From NCBI GenBank assembly GCA_014529385.2, contig CM043947.1:121592891-121656890 (forward strand): a stretch of 64,000 nt of DNA, given 5' to 3'. Each line of letters opens with the position of its first letter. Position 1 is the stretch's first letter. A model generated the notes under the pieces. The model was not told the origin of the DNA. It was given only the letters and a program-made list of their open reading frames with translations, and did no database searches. The stretch is from Adiantum capillus-veneris (lineage: Eukaryota > Streptophyta > Polypodiopsida > Polypodiales > Pteridaceae). Shown here one piece after another: positions 21,732 to 34,542 of the stretch. The translations under genes were made by a program, and so were the position numbers.

Positions 21732-22674
21732 CAATTGGGGCTGGGGCAACCACAAGCTCAACACCACAATAAACCCACAGCCAAAACCCAAACAAGATAG
21801 GGGCACCACCTAGTTATGGTATGCAAACTAGGATGCAAGAGATATTTGGTCACAACCAAGAAGATGCACCACAAAACACACACAAGCAACCTCACACCAA
21901 GACACACACAAAATGGACCAGAGAGAGCTAGAGAAAAAGGAAGAGAGAGAGAAATGGATCTTGCATAATACCTTATTTGTGACTTGCAAATGGAGATGGT
22001 TCGTTATGATGCTATCATAGATCTTGTACAAAACTAACTCAATGCTTAGTGAATGCTAAACATTGCCAACACACTCACACTATCTCAGGGTGTGGGAACC
22101 TCTCACCGCAATACCCTCTTACAATGGACACAAAATTGGCAATGAAAAACACACTAAAACAAGATCAAATGATAGAAACTCAAAATACACAAGTCACCTT
22201 GAATTCACTAAACCATACCGCACAAGTGGAAGGACGAAAACTTGAACGTCGAATCACGCCTTTGATGCACCAAACCTCAATTCATTGATGATGGAGGAAC
22301 ATATACAATAGTGGTTTTGAGATTTTGAACTCACGCTCTCTCACTTGCAATGTGTAGCATGAAAGCTTTTCTCACACCAAGAGTGAAGCTCACAAAGTGG
22401 TTGCTACACCTAAGTCTCTCCTCACGCATAGAGTGTTGGGGTGCTATGTGAGATATTCCAGGTTGTTTTACAAGAAGGAGAGGCCTATTATATGTTGGAG
22501 ACCCCTCATTAAGATTATTGAAAATCCTAATTTACAAGCTACCAAATCAGAATTATGATTTTTTCTAAATATCAAACCATTGCAGGCCTTCTTTGTCTGC
22601 TTGAGTCGTGGATGTGGGCTCAAAAGAGAGCATTATTGATGCTAGATAAGGGTGAAAGTAGAGTTTTCAGGAAG

Positions 22675-22675
<1 letters not shown>

Positions 22676-22711
<36 letters not shown>
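22676..22711. repeat. (GA)n microsatellite
   Basis: About 17 GA units; a (GT)n tract lies at 23259-23279. Otherwise 21732-24359 shows no coding sequence. Its right part may be LTR sequence of the flanking elements. Confidence 0.9.
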
Positions 22712-22715
<4 letters not shown>

Positions 22716-24359
22716 ACTATGCACCTATCTTGAGGTGAGGTGTCTTTTATGGTTAGGTCAATGGCTATTTTGTGTTAGTATGTTAGTGGTTAGTGTTAGT
22801 AATCACTAAAAAGTTAATGTTACATTTACAATGGGTAGAATGAGGTGGATGGTTGAAGTAAGATGCTTGAATGAAGTGAGGAAATACTTGTGATGGTCAA
22901 GCTTGAAGAAATACTTACTTGTGTATGCTCCGAAAATGACTATCGATCATCTTCTTCGTCTTCTCTTCTTTACGCCGCCGCCGCCAAGGCTGATTATCAC
23001 GATGAAAATGGCAATTCCGTTGATGAGATATCTCAATTTGCAGAGGTTAAGCATGGTTTACATGCTGAATTTTATGTATATAGAGAAGGGGTAAGATGAA
23101 ATTGTACTTTGGAAGTAATAGAGATAAGCATAGAGATGGTGTATGTACATGTAGAGCTCATATGAGAGCTATGGAAGTAAGAGGGGAGGTTAATGGTGAA
23201 GAAGGTGAGAGAAACCATAAAAGGTGCAGGTTTGAGTGAGGGATTGAGAGGAATGAGTGTGTGTGTGTGTGTGTGTGTAGAAGTGTGGAAAGAGGTGAGA
23301 GAAGACTATGGGCTACTTGTGAGAAAAGCGGGCAGACTGGGGTCCACTCAAAAAATCCTAGCTCACCGGTGGTTTCTCAAAAAATCACCAAAATGTTTTA
23401 GGTGATTATATAGCTCTTGATCCACATTTTCTCTTTTGACCACCGCTTCAAATTCGGAGTGGAAAATGGATATAAAAAATCCCACCAAAATACATGTTTT
23501 TCTTCATGAAAAAGTCTTCAGTGGCCCCCCTTTTGTTGAATTTGCATATGGCTCCAAAGGTGAGCCCCTCCTTGCATGAGAGCATGACCTAATTGATTCT
23601 TAGGGGTTTGAAAATATGCATGGTTGTGGATTATGAAAAATATAATACATGGATAAGATGGGGAAAAACAAGCTAGTATATATAAACAGTTTATGGAATC
23701 TAGAATAGTGTCAGCTATATATAAATATAAAATGGAAAAAAGAGATATATGGAAATATAAGGAATCAAATGAGGGGACCCTCATTTGTTTTTATTGAAGT
23801 ATATGTATTTACAAGAGATAAGAAAAATACCTCTAGGAAATAGGAATTTAGTAAAAGGCAATGACTGATGGTCAAAGGTATTTTTGAAGTTTTTCCTTGG
23901 AGTGGATTCTTGCCCAAAAATGAGAGAAGCTTGTATGGAATGATTTTTTATAGAATACATAGGTAAAAATATTATGGTAATGGTGATTAAATGTACATAG
24001 CATATATAGGAAAATAACGCACACCTAGGAGGAAATATTTAAATAAATACCAAAATAATTATGAAAATTTCCTATATCTAGGCCCTATGTACAATGAAAT
24101 AAATACACACAAATGGGCCATAATATATTTTATTTTTTTGATTTTATTTATTTTTTTGGCTCAACTAACCCAATGACTAGCTAGCTGAGGGTTTTAAGAA
24201 GATATGGGAAAAGACCCCTAACTCATGCACGCCTATGTACAATGAAAAGGTAAGAATAGCCACAATGTTTAGGTGATTTTGGTAGGGTGAGGTAACTCAC
24301 TATGGCAATTACGGAGAGCCAAAAAACGGCTATCACTAGGCATAGTAACTAACATATTG

Positions 24360-24593
24360 TTTACAGCTTGGAACTCCCATTGAGCTCGTAAGACATTAGA
24401 AATATTACAATGGCTTGAAATAAATTGAGAATTTACAATACGTGACCATTTTGGAAAAACGTAAAAAATATGTTACTCCAATCTTTACTGCTTCTTCCTG
24501 TTGATCTTTGATGTGCATCCGTAAGGCTTAGTCTTTAGCAGCTTCTGTTAACTAACTAATGTTAACTCTGTTAACATTCCCCTCTTCCGATTT
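24360..24593 (-). mobile_element. LTR terminus with polypurine tract, minus orientation
   Basis: On the minus strand GGAAGAGGGGAA (24582-24593), a good polypurine tract, is followed at 24581 by TGTTAACAGAG, a canonical LTR start. About 75 bases inside the LTR (TTACAGCTTGGAACTCCCAT and onward, from about 24363) recur at about 44279-44340, near the TG end of another minus-oriented LTR. The internal region of this element should lie to the right (24594-30.1 kb). Its CA end is not identified. Confidence 0.55.
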
Positions 24594-26239
24594 TAGTGCC
24601 CATCCTGGGGCACTGTTGAAAAGTGTCCATGGAGGCTATAGAAGGTTTTTATTGGTTGTCGATGGCTGATCGTCTTCATTTGTTGTTGGATTTGTTGATG
24701 AGGTTCAATTTGCTGCAGCATCTTCAGTGGTCCAAATATGTCTGTTTTGTGAGAGATGATGTTGCATTTGTCCGTTGTAATAGCATAATGATGAAGCTAC
24801 TGTTTATTTATGAAAAATATGTACAAGGGAAGTAGAATGATGAGGTCCTAAATTAGGGTCTAATACCTGGATGACCAAAGGGAAAAAACCCAATGGGAAA
24901 AAAGTGCCTTTGGGATACGTGCATTATTGGAGTACTTATTAGCATTGGAAATATTAATAAAGTACTCAAGTTATTATTTGCTGATAGATATGGAATTAAA
25001 AAGGACAGCAAATATGAGAGGGTAGCATGATGTAACATTGGTTTGCCTATTGTAGTCCACTCAAGGTGCATGGGTGGAAGTAAAAAGAGTGTCTAATGCA
25101 TATGTCCAATGATAGAACATCCTATTTATGCATACACAAAAATGCATGGAAAACAATATGTTGTGCAAGAAAGATTTTGAGGGGTTCTTTTGAAAGATGG
25201 TGTAGCTATAAGAGCATACGACATAGCTGTGCAAGCTGGCACCCCTTTAAGAATGGTTTTCATTGACGAGGATATGTGCTCTCATCTCACTTTGCACTGT
25301 GCGTGAGTGTTGGACTCTACGACACTCCACCAATTGTAAGTTAATAGACTTCGACTCTTATGCTCATCTCATCCAGCATGAGCGAAATGACATAGATATG
25401 CTCAACTCTTCCAGCTTGAGTGTAACCCTAATAACTACGACTCTTAGCACATAGTTTAATATTACTTGAAGCTTTGGGACTAATGCTTTGCTCATTTTAT
25501 GGCTCAGCAGCAGCGGACTATACCAAAGAGTGTTTTTTGCACCCTGGCGACTTGACTTTTTACATTCTTATGCTTACTACAGACATTTATTCAGTTAATA
25601 GTAATCTTGAATCCTAAAAAACAGGATTAGTGAAGGATCAAGTCGGCATTGAAGGTTTCATTTTCCATACTTGTTTTATCATCTTCGAATCTGCATTTGG
25701 ATTGGTTGGGTTGTCCTTCTTTGACTGTGAAGACTCCATTATATGTTTGATTCTCCAATTAGGCCTGTTGTAAAAAGTCTTTGATGTTGTAGGCCTTTGT
25801 TGATCGTTGACATTTGGCTTTTAGCTAGGAGCATTGGAAGATTTAGGAATCCAAATCTCTTGATGACCTTTGTTATCTCCTTTGTTGACTTTGTTGAGAC
25901 CTAGGTCTTGTTGAGCTCTTGAGATCTTCATGAAGGCCTGGTGTAGTTGCAATTGGCTTTTGATTTGGCTGGTAGCCAAATCTTTGTATAACCTGTGTAA
26001 AATCCTTGTCCAAGAGGAACATTCTTTGAGATTCGTCTTTGTTCTGTATCCTCTTGTGAGCTGTGGCTAAATTTAGCATCTTTTGATGTTGTTTTGTTGT
26101 ATACGTGCTTCTTAGGTTGATAACTTGTGGTCCTTCTTACTTGGGAGGGACTTGAAGTTACTTCATATGCTCTAACATGTGGTTTTGGTACCCATATTTG
26201 TTTGTTACCTCCATAGTACTCCTATTCTTTTAAACTCCA
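24594..26239 (-). other. 3' internal region of the decayed element
   Basis: No recognisable pol motif is seen on either strand. The minus strand near 25900-26200 still reads like protein (IWVPKPHVRAYEVTSS, GYTKIWLPAKSK), continuing the ORF remnants upstream. The rest appears non-coding. Confidence 0.35.
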
Positions 26240-27060
26240 TTATGATGCTACCCATCCCATGTGTTTGTCTTTCTCTGTTGATTTCTTGTCTTTATTCCCA
26301 ACTGGATTATTGACTATGACTAAACTGCTCTGAATGAACACTTTCTTGACCTCCCTTTGAATTCTTGAGTACTGTGGCTGATATACCTTTGATTTTCTGG
26401 GTGTCTCCTTAGAGGTTTTAGTTGGGTCAGCAGTTGAATTGAAGTTTTGAAAGCTTGACTTGCTTGAAAAAGCTGATCCATGAAGGTTGTTCAATGTAGA
26501 GGCATATGATGTCATACCTTCTTTGCTAATTGGTGGAAGTTCCACTTTAGCTTTACCTTTAATGACAAGATTTGTCTTTGATTCTTGTGACTTTTGCAAC
26601 TCTGAATCTAACATTAATGGTACCTATAAATGTTGATGGTTACCTCTTGAAAAAGAAAGTATTAGCATTTTATCCTCTTTGTAGGCCTTGTGTTGGTCTA
26701 GCCACTGATATCCAATAATTACATCTGCATGCACGTCTTTTACGGGCTTCACCTTAAACTTTACTTGCTCTTCATGATTTTGGATGCTAAGGATATCAAC
26801 CATTTCTTCTTGACCTATAGCCGTATCCATGATTTCTCTATTACCTGGCTTGCCCTAAGTAATCTCTAGAATACTCTGAATGTTGTCTGCGACTATATTG
26901 TACTTTGCTTCTTTATCCAATAGAGCATTATATCTGACACTTGTTCCTTTTGTACTGCTGAGAATTACAACTATTTCATTGTTGGTTATACTGAAGATTT
27001 ATGTCTTGCTTTTGCCATGGTCTCATCTTGATCTAAATGTGCCTCTATGGAGGGTAGCTT
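26240..27060 (-). pseudogene. Retropepsin-like region of a decayed LTR element
   Basis: The minus strand reads VRYNALLDKEAKYNIVADN. This resembles the aspartic-protease active site of retroelements (usually LLD-T/S-G-A), with the catalytic Asp kept but the next residues changed to KEA. About 50 residues later comes ADVIIGYQWLDQHKAY, like the second conserved protease block (I-I-G-x-x-W-L). A Lys/Ser-rich tail follows. Stops separate the pieces. Which retroelement class it belongs to cannot be settled from what is left. Confidence 0.45.
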
Positions 27061-27171
27061 GAGACTTTGTTTTCCAATCTGACTTTCTTCAGTTGTTTCA
27101 ACTGGCACTGTCTGATTGATCTTTGGACTTCCTATTTCTTCTTGATTGTTTGCACCCTCATTCTTCTTTAC

Positions 27172-27889
27172 TTATGGCTTTGATGATATTATTTGCTCAA
27201 TAGCTTCCGTGGTTGCTTTTTGCTTTGTTTGATCTGCACTTGCTATTTCTTGATTTTCTTCAAGTTCTTTTGCATTTTTGTTCGATGGAGATGAACCATA
27301 TTCAATGAGATATGCTTTCAATGAGATCTGCTTTGATATCAATCTGCATTGTAACTGTGCTTGAGGACCTTTTGCTGTCGTCCGTGGGTGACCAGTCTTG
27401 ATCTTCATTCTTTGTTGTCTGTGATGACTCCGTCATGTTTGAATTCTGTATGTTAACCTCTTCTTGGCCATTGGCATTCCCCATTATGATGTCGTCTGGC
27501 ATATCCTTTGCTGTGATCACATGAAATTGAACTATGATGATCTGTGAACTTACTTCAGTGGTGGTGGAGATGATTCTCCGGCATTCTGCTCGTTTGTTTC
27601 CAGATATGCTCACAAATTTAGAAGCATCTTCCAGCTGTGGTCGTCCACATCTTTTCCAAGTGCAAAAAGACACGAGGTTCTTGTCTAGTTGGAAATATAG
27701 CTTGACTTCTCTTGACAGCTTTTCTTCGTGTTCACCAACAATGTTGCACTTGATCTTCTCAAGATTTGTATCTGAATTGACTTCTTTTGCTATGGAAACA
27801 CCCTTTGGTTGAACTTTATCTGCATTTTCTTTTCTTTGATCACGTGCTTCCATTGTATATTGAAGTTTTTGTCTGGAATTGTTGAGCAT
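27172..27889 (-). pseudogene. Uncharacterised segment of the same polyprotein
   Basis: A 195-codon minus-strand frame (27302-27889) and an overlapping shorter one (27172-27408). Charged and Gln/Glu/Lys-rich, with VKLYFQLDKNLVSFCTWKRC as the only compact-looking stretch. No known motif. It lies between the protease-like block and the zinc-knuckle block in the same orientation. Confidence 0.4.
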
Positions 27890-28330
27890 TGTCCACCTGC
27901 ATCTGAGTAACCTTTGACCTTAAAAGATCCATTGTACTTCCTCGCACAATCTATCTCTTTGGAGGAGATTTTGGTGGTGACCTTTGTGTAGCCTTTTGAA
28001 CTTTATCTTTCATTGAATTTGTCTTTTATATCACATGTTCTAGCAGCTTGAGGCTTTGCATCATCTTCGGATAGTCTTTGACTTCACTCGGGCCATCCGT
28101 ATGGGTTTGTACAAGGTCATGATCTTGTTGATATTTGTGCATCTCGATATGCATATGTGAGCTTTTGGTCACATGTAACTATTTGAACACTATTGAAGTT
28201 GTTGGATTTTGACTTTGATTTGTGGAGATGAGCTGAAACTTCTGTCCTTGATGATCTTCATGGAGTCATTTGTCTGCAAATTCTGAGGGAATCTGGGTCA
28301 CTTGGAAACTTCCAACAACCATACGATCTT

Positions 28331-28708
28331 TCAATGGTTTCTGTCTTGAAGGGGTTTGCTGGAGGCTTTGGACCTTTTAACTGGTGTAGCATTTCCTGGT
28401 ACATAAGCTGAGCTTGATGGATTTATAGCTCCCCCCTTCCTATGGTGATCACTATAGCCTCCTTCATTGTAGGAGTTCAAAATTGTTTGGCTCTGGTTTA
28501 GTCTCACCTTATGGGACTGTGAAGGTACGCTTTGGGTATCATTTTTTATGTTTGGCATCTGTAAACCTTCTGCATAGTTTCCTATGTATCTCCGTGAAAC
28601 ATGACAAATTATTCCCCAAGTCAAGCTATAGATAGCATTATCTTTTCCCTCATATTGTCTATCCCATGGGTCTGCTATGATTTGAGCTTCTGTGGTTTCA
28701 GGACCCAA
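28331..28708 (-). pseudogene. Gag-like segment with repeated motif
   Basis: The minus strand contains WDRQYEGKDNAIYSLTWG. The block at 29004-29720 has the related RWYKGQDGAVYSLTF, so the polyprotein carries an internal duplication. The remainder is Ser/Asn/Lys-rich. No enzyme motif. Confidence 0.4.
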
Positions 28709-29003
28709 TGCATCATAGATGCTAGACTCTCGTCTATATCTACGACTATTTTGGTCAAAGTATTTTTTCTCATTTGGTCACAACATCGAAGCTTGATTTC
28801 CGATGGAGGAGAGTTTGGCTCTAAACAGATTTCTGGCTTCACTCGGGTAATATCCTTCAGCTATGAAGAGGACGGGCTATAATAGATTCTTTCCTCTGAA
28901 ATGAACCATCCTTTCTGATCTATCACTAGAGGCACTTCTATGAGCTGGTATGTGGGCCGTTCAAGCACATGTTGATCCTTTTTGTACAGTTTCCCTTTTT
29001 GGT

Positions 29004-29720
29004 CTAGATAGTGTGTGCATATGAATTATGGGTGCCATACAAAGCTAACATCATTCTGTTTGATGTGTCCCTTAGACTCATGAATGATTGCACACTTGTG
29101 TCAGTGGATGCAAAATCATTTGGAAATTTAACAGGTTTTTCAACCTTTGGTGATATCTCGGCACTTTTACTAAATCCATGTAAGAATTTGTTGTTCAAAG
29201 AATCAATTTCAAGCTTTTCAGGTATCTGTGCATCTTTTTGATTTTGAATTTGCAGTGTTTTTACTGGTGCTTCTAATGGTAATGCAGAATCATCCAATTG
29301 CATTAAAAGTGATGAGTTGAATGCACTTACATCGAGATTCGCATTTCCAATTTGCTCTGTACCTTGCTTGGAAGTTGATATGTCCCTGTTGTCTAGATTT
29401 CTTGGACAATCTTCAAAAAAATGTCCACTCTTTCGTCCACAATCTGAGCAATACGCCATGACTGGTGGTATTTCATTTGGTTCTGTCACGTCAAGCTCTA
29501 GCTGAGAAGTTGCTGCTTCTATGTTGGCCAAGTAGTCGGCATCTTCTTTTAAAACAATAAACGTCAAGCTATAGACTGCTCCATCTTGACCTTTGTACCA
29601 TCTTTGGCTTGTTTCTCCAATTAGACTGGCTTCTACTAGTTGATCTATTGGATCTTTCATCTCTGGCTCACGACTATATATCTGACCACTGTAATCCATG
29701 TACAATGACCCTGATTGCAC
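29004..29720 (-). pseudogene. Gag-like segment with CCHC-type knuckle
   Basis: A 238-codon minus-strand frame. It carries the YSLTF motif and then YCSDCGRKSGHFFEDCP, a zinc knuckle with spacing C-x2-C-x5-H-x4-C, one residue longer than the usual retroelement form. A disordered tail follows. This is the likely nucleocapsid-type part of the element that ends at 24581. Sequence to about 30117 in the same orientation is low-complexity (repeats of VQQSKKVA). Confidence 0.5.
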
Positions 29721-30339
29721 TGGCTTGTGCAGATTTCTAGATAAACACTTGGGTTGATTTTTTGCACTTCTATTTGCACTTCATCTTTAAGCTTGCAATA
29801 CCTGGCTCCACTGAAGTCTGTGAACATCTAGAAGTTCTCTGAATCTGGCTTTACTCTGATCAACAGGATCTTGACTCCTGTGTTGCTTTTACTGCTCATT
29901 AGATATCTATGGCCTTTTCAATGTATGTATAAGACTTTATCTCCATTGTAGCCATAAAGCTGTAAAATCTGCTCTGTTGCACTTGTGCAGAAGTTGCTAT
30001 TGCTACCTTCTTGCTCTGTTGCACTTGTGCAAAAGTTTCTACTGCTACCTTCTTGCTCTGTTGTACTTGAAGTCTTGGCTCGATTTGAGTCCATGTCAAG
30101 CTGGTTTGAAAAAACAATCTCCTAGCAGATTTAGGTATCGATTAGCAAAAATTTTACTGCTTGTACTACCCTAATCTACAATCATATGCAAGTTGTACCC
30201 CTGTTCGTCCGATTGGAATCTAATTTGCACTGCTACACTTGCAGTAGCCAATTTATAGCATGCATAATTTTTTGAAATTTGACTGCCGCTCAATCGGCTC
30301 TGAGTTGGTCTTTTGGCTCATTTGATCTGATTCGCTTTT

Positions 30340-31040
30340 GGGGTTTGTGAATTTCTGATTTTTTAAAACTATTTCTGGCACTTTCTGGTACTTCCAGCAG
30401 TTTCTATAAATTTCTTTTTTTTTTCTATTTATTTGGAAAATTTTGAATTTTCTAATTTTTGTAGTCTTTTTATTATTTTTTTGGGAAGTTTTGAGTAAAT
30501 GAATATTTTGGTAATTTTCTAATTTTTTTGTGATTTCTTTGAAGATTTTATATAAAAAAATATTTGCTTTTTTTTCCCTGACAATTTTGGATTTTTTTGT
30601 GAATTTTCTGTTACCTTTTTGAATTTTTTTACTATTGTTGTGATTTTTCTATGAACTTTTAGAATTTTTATTATTTTTCTATGTGTTTTTTATTTTCTTG
30701 TGGATTTTCTATGTTTTTTTTCTATTTTTTTCTGATTTTTTAAAACTTTTTTGATTTTTTTATGAGCTTTTAAATTTTTGTGAGTTTTTCAATGTTTTTT
30801 CTAAATTTTTTCTTATTTTTATTTCCTTTTTTGTGAATTTTTATTAGTCCTTTTTTTAAAATTTTTAATTCCTTTTTATGAGTTTTTTAAGTTTTTATTT
30901 TTTATTTTTTTAAAAAATTTAAATGTGTGTGTTTTTTTTAATGCACAACAAATAAATTTAAAAATAAAATTTAAAATTTAAATGTGTGTGTGTGTGTGTG
31001 TTTTTTTTAATGCACAACAAATAAACAAATAAATTTAAAA
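30340..31040. repeat. T-rich low-complexity block
   Basis: Several hundred bases of T-rich sequence (TTTTTTGTGAATTTT-like). At the right end a tandem pair of about 80 bp each contains AATTTAAATGTGTGTG and TTTTTTTTAATGCACAACAA. Non-coding. Confidence 0.85.
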
Positions 31041-31250
31041 ATAAAAAATAAGAAATTACTACTTACCCTCTTACCTGTATAATTACCGCCTACGGGGTTG
31101 ACTTCTGGTGATGGCGGCCTATTGATGCACGTTGATTGCAGCAGCCTTGAAGGCGGTAGGACTTTGAGCGTGCGGGTGTAGGGGCAGCAGAGCAGGAGCG
31201 GGGGATCCGAGCAGTGGGGTTGTTGTCAAGGACAGAGCACGAGGAGCGAC

Positions 31251-31252
<2 letters not shown>

Positions 31253-31341
<89 letters not shown>
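31253..31341. repeat. (GA)n microsatellite, longest in window
   Basis: About 44 uninterrupted GA units, with GA-rich sequence to about 31450, (GT)n at 31479-31498 and (GA)n at 31513-31530. No coding feature is seen in 31540-32037. Confidence 0.97.
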
Positions 31342-31345
<4 letters not shown>

Positions 31346-32037
31346 AGGGGAAGAGAGAGAGGGACAGGAAGTGAGTATAGAGAGAGAGTAGGGAGAGTGG
31401 GACAAAGAGAGGAAGTGAGTGCAGAGAGAGAGTAGGGAGAGTGAGACAAAGAGGAAAAAGGGGTTGTCCCATGAGAGTGTGTGTGTGTGTGTGTGTGTTC
31501 TCACAACAAGACAAGAGAGAGAGAGAGAGATAAAGGGGGAGACAGAGAGGGAGGTCCGGCGCTGTACTTTTCCTAACCGAAGAAAATAAGGGCCAACTTG
31601 AAATTATCCCGGTTTTTAGTTCAAAATTTGAAGCTTTTGTCGGTAAGTGCACTAAAACTTGTGGTAATCGCCCGGTTTTCTTCAAGGAAAGCTCAAAATC
31701 TAACCGGAATTTTAGAATTTCAGCCGGTTAAAATACACTGTACCCCGGTTTCTTTCTAACACTGGAGAGAGGGGAAGTTAGAGAAGAGAGAGAGGGTGAG
31801 GGGTGTTCACGCGGAACGAGTGCAAGTGACCGAAAGAAGAAGATTTTTTTAACATCGTAGGAAACTGTCCCAAGAGACCGTGAAGGTCTATCCAATGAGG
31901 AGTTTTATGCACCACAAGGCACGGAATCAAAGGCGCGAACCCGGTTTTTTATCAATGTTTTTATTTTTCAATTTCCAATCGTCTAGAAATGCCAACAATA
32001 GGCCGAAAATTAGCCAAAAATCCCAAATTTGCCAGTG

Positions 32038-34106
32038 AGGGCGAGCTTTTTGAAAATGAGGCCTCTAAACCTAAACCAATGGGCCTACCCTCACAAAATG
32101 TTCGTAAAGAGGTACGCACACTACTTGGGGCACCACCTTCTTTTGGGAGTGGAGAAGGAAACCAATCAAAATAACACTTGCACTCACCCACTCAAGCAAC
32201 ACACTTTGAAAACCCCTTACTCTATATACACTTTGGACACTTGACACCATCAACGATTATGCAACCCAATGCCATGCATCAAATGAAATATGCAATTTGT
32301 GGAATAGCATTCACCTTCTCTCCATAAGAATACCCATGATACATCCAAACTCCTCCTCTCTCAAGCACTCATCAAAAAATCATGCGCACAAGACTTGCCT
32401 CTCAAACACACAAGAGAATCACCTACATCGAACTAGCACACTTTGCATAGAGAGCTTATCTCCATCTATGCAATGCCATGACACAAATAAAATCACCATG
32501 AGAGGTAGCCACATGCATATGTAATGAAGCAAAAGAGAGTTGGAGTGAGAAATTTCTTTAGACCGATTGAATAAGTGTGGAGAAACAAACCAATGGTAAA
32601 TTGAGAATAGAACACTTACTTGATTTCTCGCACACCTTTTAAGGGGAAGATAGACGCTGGCTAACCATCACGAATTGTGACACTTGAATGTTTTGAAGAT
32701 GATTTAATGATCATTAACATAACCATGAGAGAGTTCATGATGTATTTACAAGTTATTGAGGTGCTACAAATGATTTATTGGGTTGATGGAGTAAGAGATT
32801 GTAGAATAGAAAGAGTGGAGGATAGAGTTGCACTTCCTCCAAAGAGGAGGGTTAGGAGGGAGGATGTGAAAGAGGGAGAGTTGGGGTTTTCTCTACTATT
32901 GATCAAGAACAACATGAAGTTGAAAATATAGGTGTGTGTCTTTGAGTCTCTCCAAGGGGGGCTATTTATAGTTGTGTAGGAGTGGGATTATGCTACACTT
33001 AATTAGGGTGAGTGATTAGCCCTAATTAAGTGTCCTTTGACCACTCATTGAATATTGGACATAAAATGGACTATTTATTCACCAAAAATATCATTTTAGA
33101 CCGTGGAGGCTCCATAGGGGTGCATAATGTAGGTGGACCCCACCATGAGGCCCTACGGGTGGCTCCTGCGGGGTATCTCAACTTGTCTGTCTTGGCATTT
33201 AGACAGCATCTTTAGGTTGGTCCCATCACATGCAAGTGACCTTGAACACTCATTGCTCTTCTAGAAGATGAGTAGGGGCAAAATAAGATCTCACCCTCTT
33301 GATTTACTTGATTTACAGTTCCTTTTTGCTGCGAATCTGACAGATTTACACTATTTTGACCATAACTTTTTACCTGTAGCTCGGAATGACATGCTTCAAA
33401 AGGCAAATTTGACCTTCTCAACATGTTTGATATGAATTTGGACTATTCTTCACGCCCATGCACCAAGGAATTTGGTTTGGAAGGTCCACACTAGGCTAGG
33501 GAACCTTTTGCTTCCAAGTCTTCTTGTATGGGCCCTTTGCTTGTATGCATCCAAGGAGAATCATGCTTTTTCAAAAGGGTATGATGCTTTAAAAAATAGA
33601 GGAGGGCCCAATATTATTTTCTTGTGAAAAGAATATACAATTTGAGTCTTTTTGAAATGAGAAAAACTATATGTGTATTCTTAAGAGATATTGGGCCACC
33701 TATGTAGGGGACATAGAAGACTTGTAGAGATGGACCATAATCTTTGGTAAAGACAAGTGGAGAGTTGATTTTCCATGGTAATTTATCTATATGGGATGAA
33801 AGATGGATATATTATTTTTATACTGCTAATTTACAAGAGGTAAGAAAGTTTGGGGTAGATAGTTGGTTATTGTGTGCTTAATTTTATTTACAAAGCAAAA
33901 AAGAAAAGGGTGGTAATATAAATATATGACTAAGGTGACATTTTTGGGAAGAGTACAATGTATGTGTCGCCACAAAAGTTAAACAAAGAGGGGGAGTTAC
34001 TCTAGATAACTTAATAGCGTAGAAAAATATATACACATATGAGGAAGAGGACGTTGAGTAGGCTCAAAAATGTTTCAAAAAGATGGTTACCATTTTATGC
34101 CACTCA
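32038..34106 (-). repeat. 3' LTR of the 10.1-kb gypsy
   Basis: This aligns with 40109-42177 over its full length. I count roughly 45 differences, mostly transitions, so about 98% identity. Small reading frames inside occur in both LTRs but carry no known motif. Confidence 0.93.
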
Positions 34107-34131
34107 TATTAGTCCTCCCCGAAGCCTAGAG
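34107..34131 (-). other. Polypurine tract
   Basis: The minus strand reads CGGGGAGGACTAATA immediately before the LTR start TGAGTGGC. Such a tract primes plus-strand DNA synthesis and fixes the LTR border. Confidence 0.75.
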
Positions 34132-34542
34132 ATATTCATATCTTTAGGCGGACGGTGTTGCTTCTTTCTCTTCTTCCTTTTCTTTTTCCTTTTCCTTTTT
34201 TTTTTTCAATAGGAGGAGCGACATGCACTCTTTTACTCCATTAGACCTGCTTTTCATTACCTCAATCCCATAAACCGGAGATGGAAGGGTTGCCTTGGGT
34301 ATGTTCAGATTCCAAGGCTGGTTCTTCTTTGCACATCAAAGCTTTAAAAATAGGTGGAGCATTTGCCAAGCCAAAGGGAGCCATGCCAATTTGGAGCTTA
34401 GACGATGTAGGTAGATGAATTCCTATCAACGGATTGATACGTTGAAAGTAGGGCTTTAATCTCCATCCATTGACTCTGGTCTTGTGGAGTTTTCCTTATA
34501 AATCTGCTAATCTATAACTACCATTCCCAAACTTTGTTTTTA

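Noticed and set aside
22049-22288. Two overlapping plus-strand frames near 22.1 kb
   Set aside because: Low-complexity His/Thr/Asn-rich text in two frames, no motif, in probable LTR sequence.
31090-31685. Overlapping Ser/Leu-rich minus-strand frames of up to 188 codons
   Set aside because: They span the (GA)n array and flanking low-complexity sequence; three overlapping frames are open at once, which is typical of a repeat and not of a gene.
32029-33215. Short frames repeated at 40031-41286
   Set aside because: They occur in both LTRs of the 10.1-kb element and have no domain; duplication reflects the LTRs, not a gene pair.
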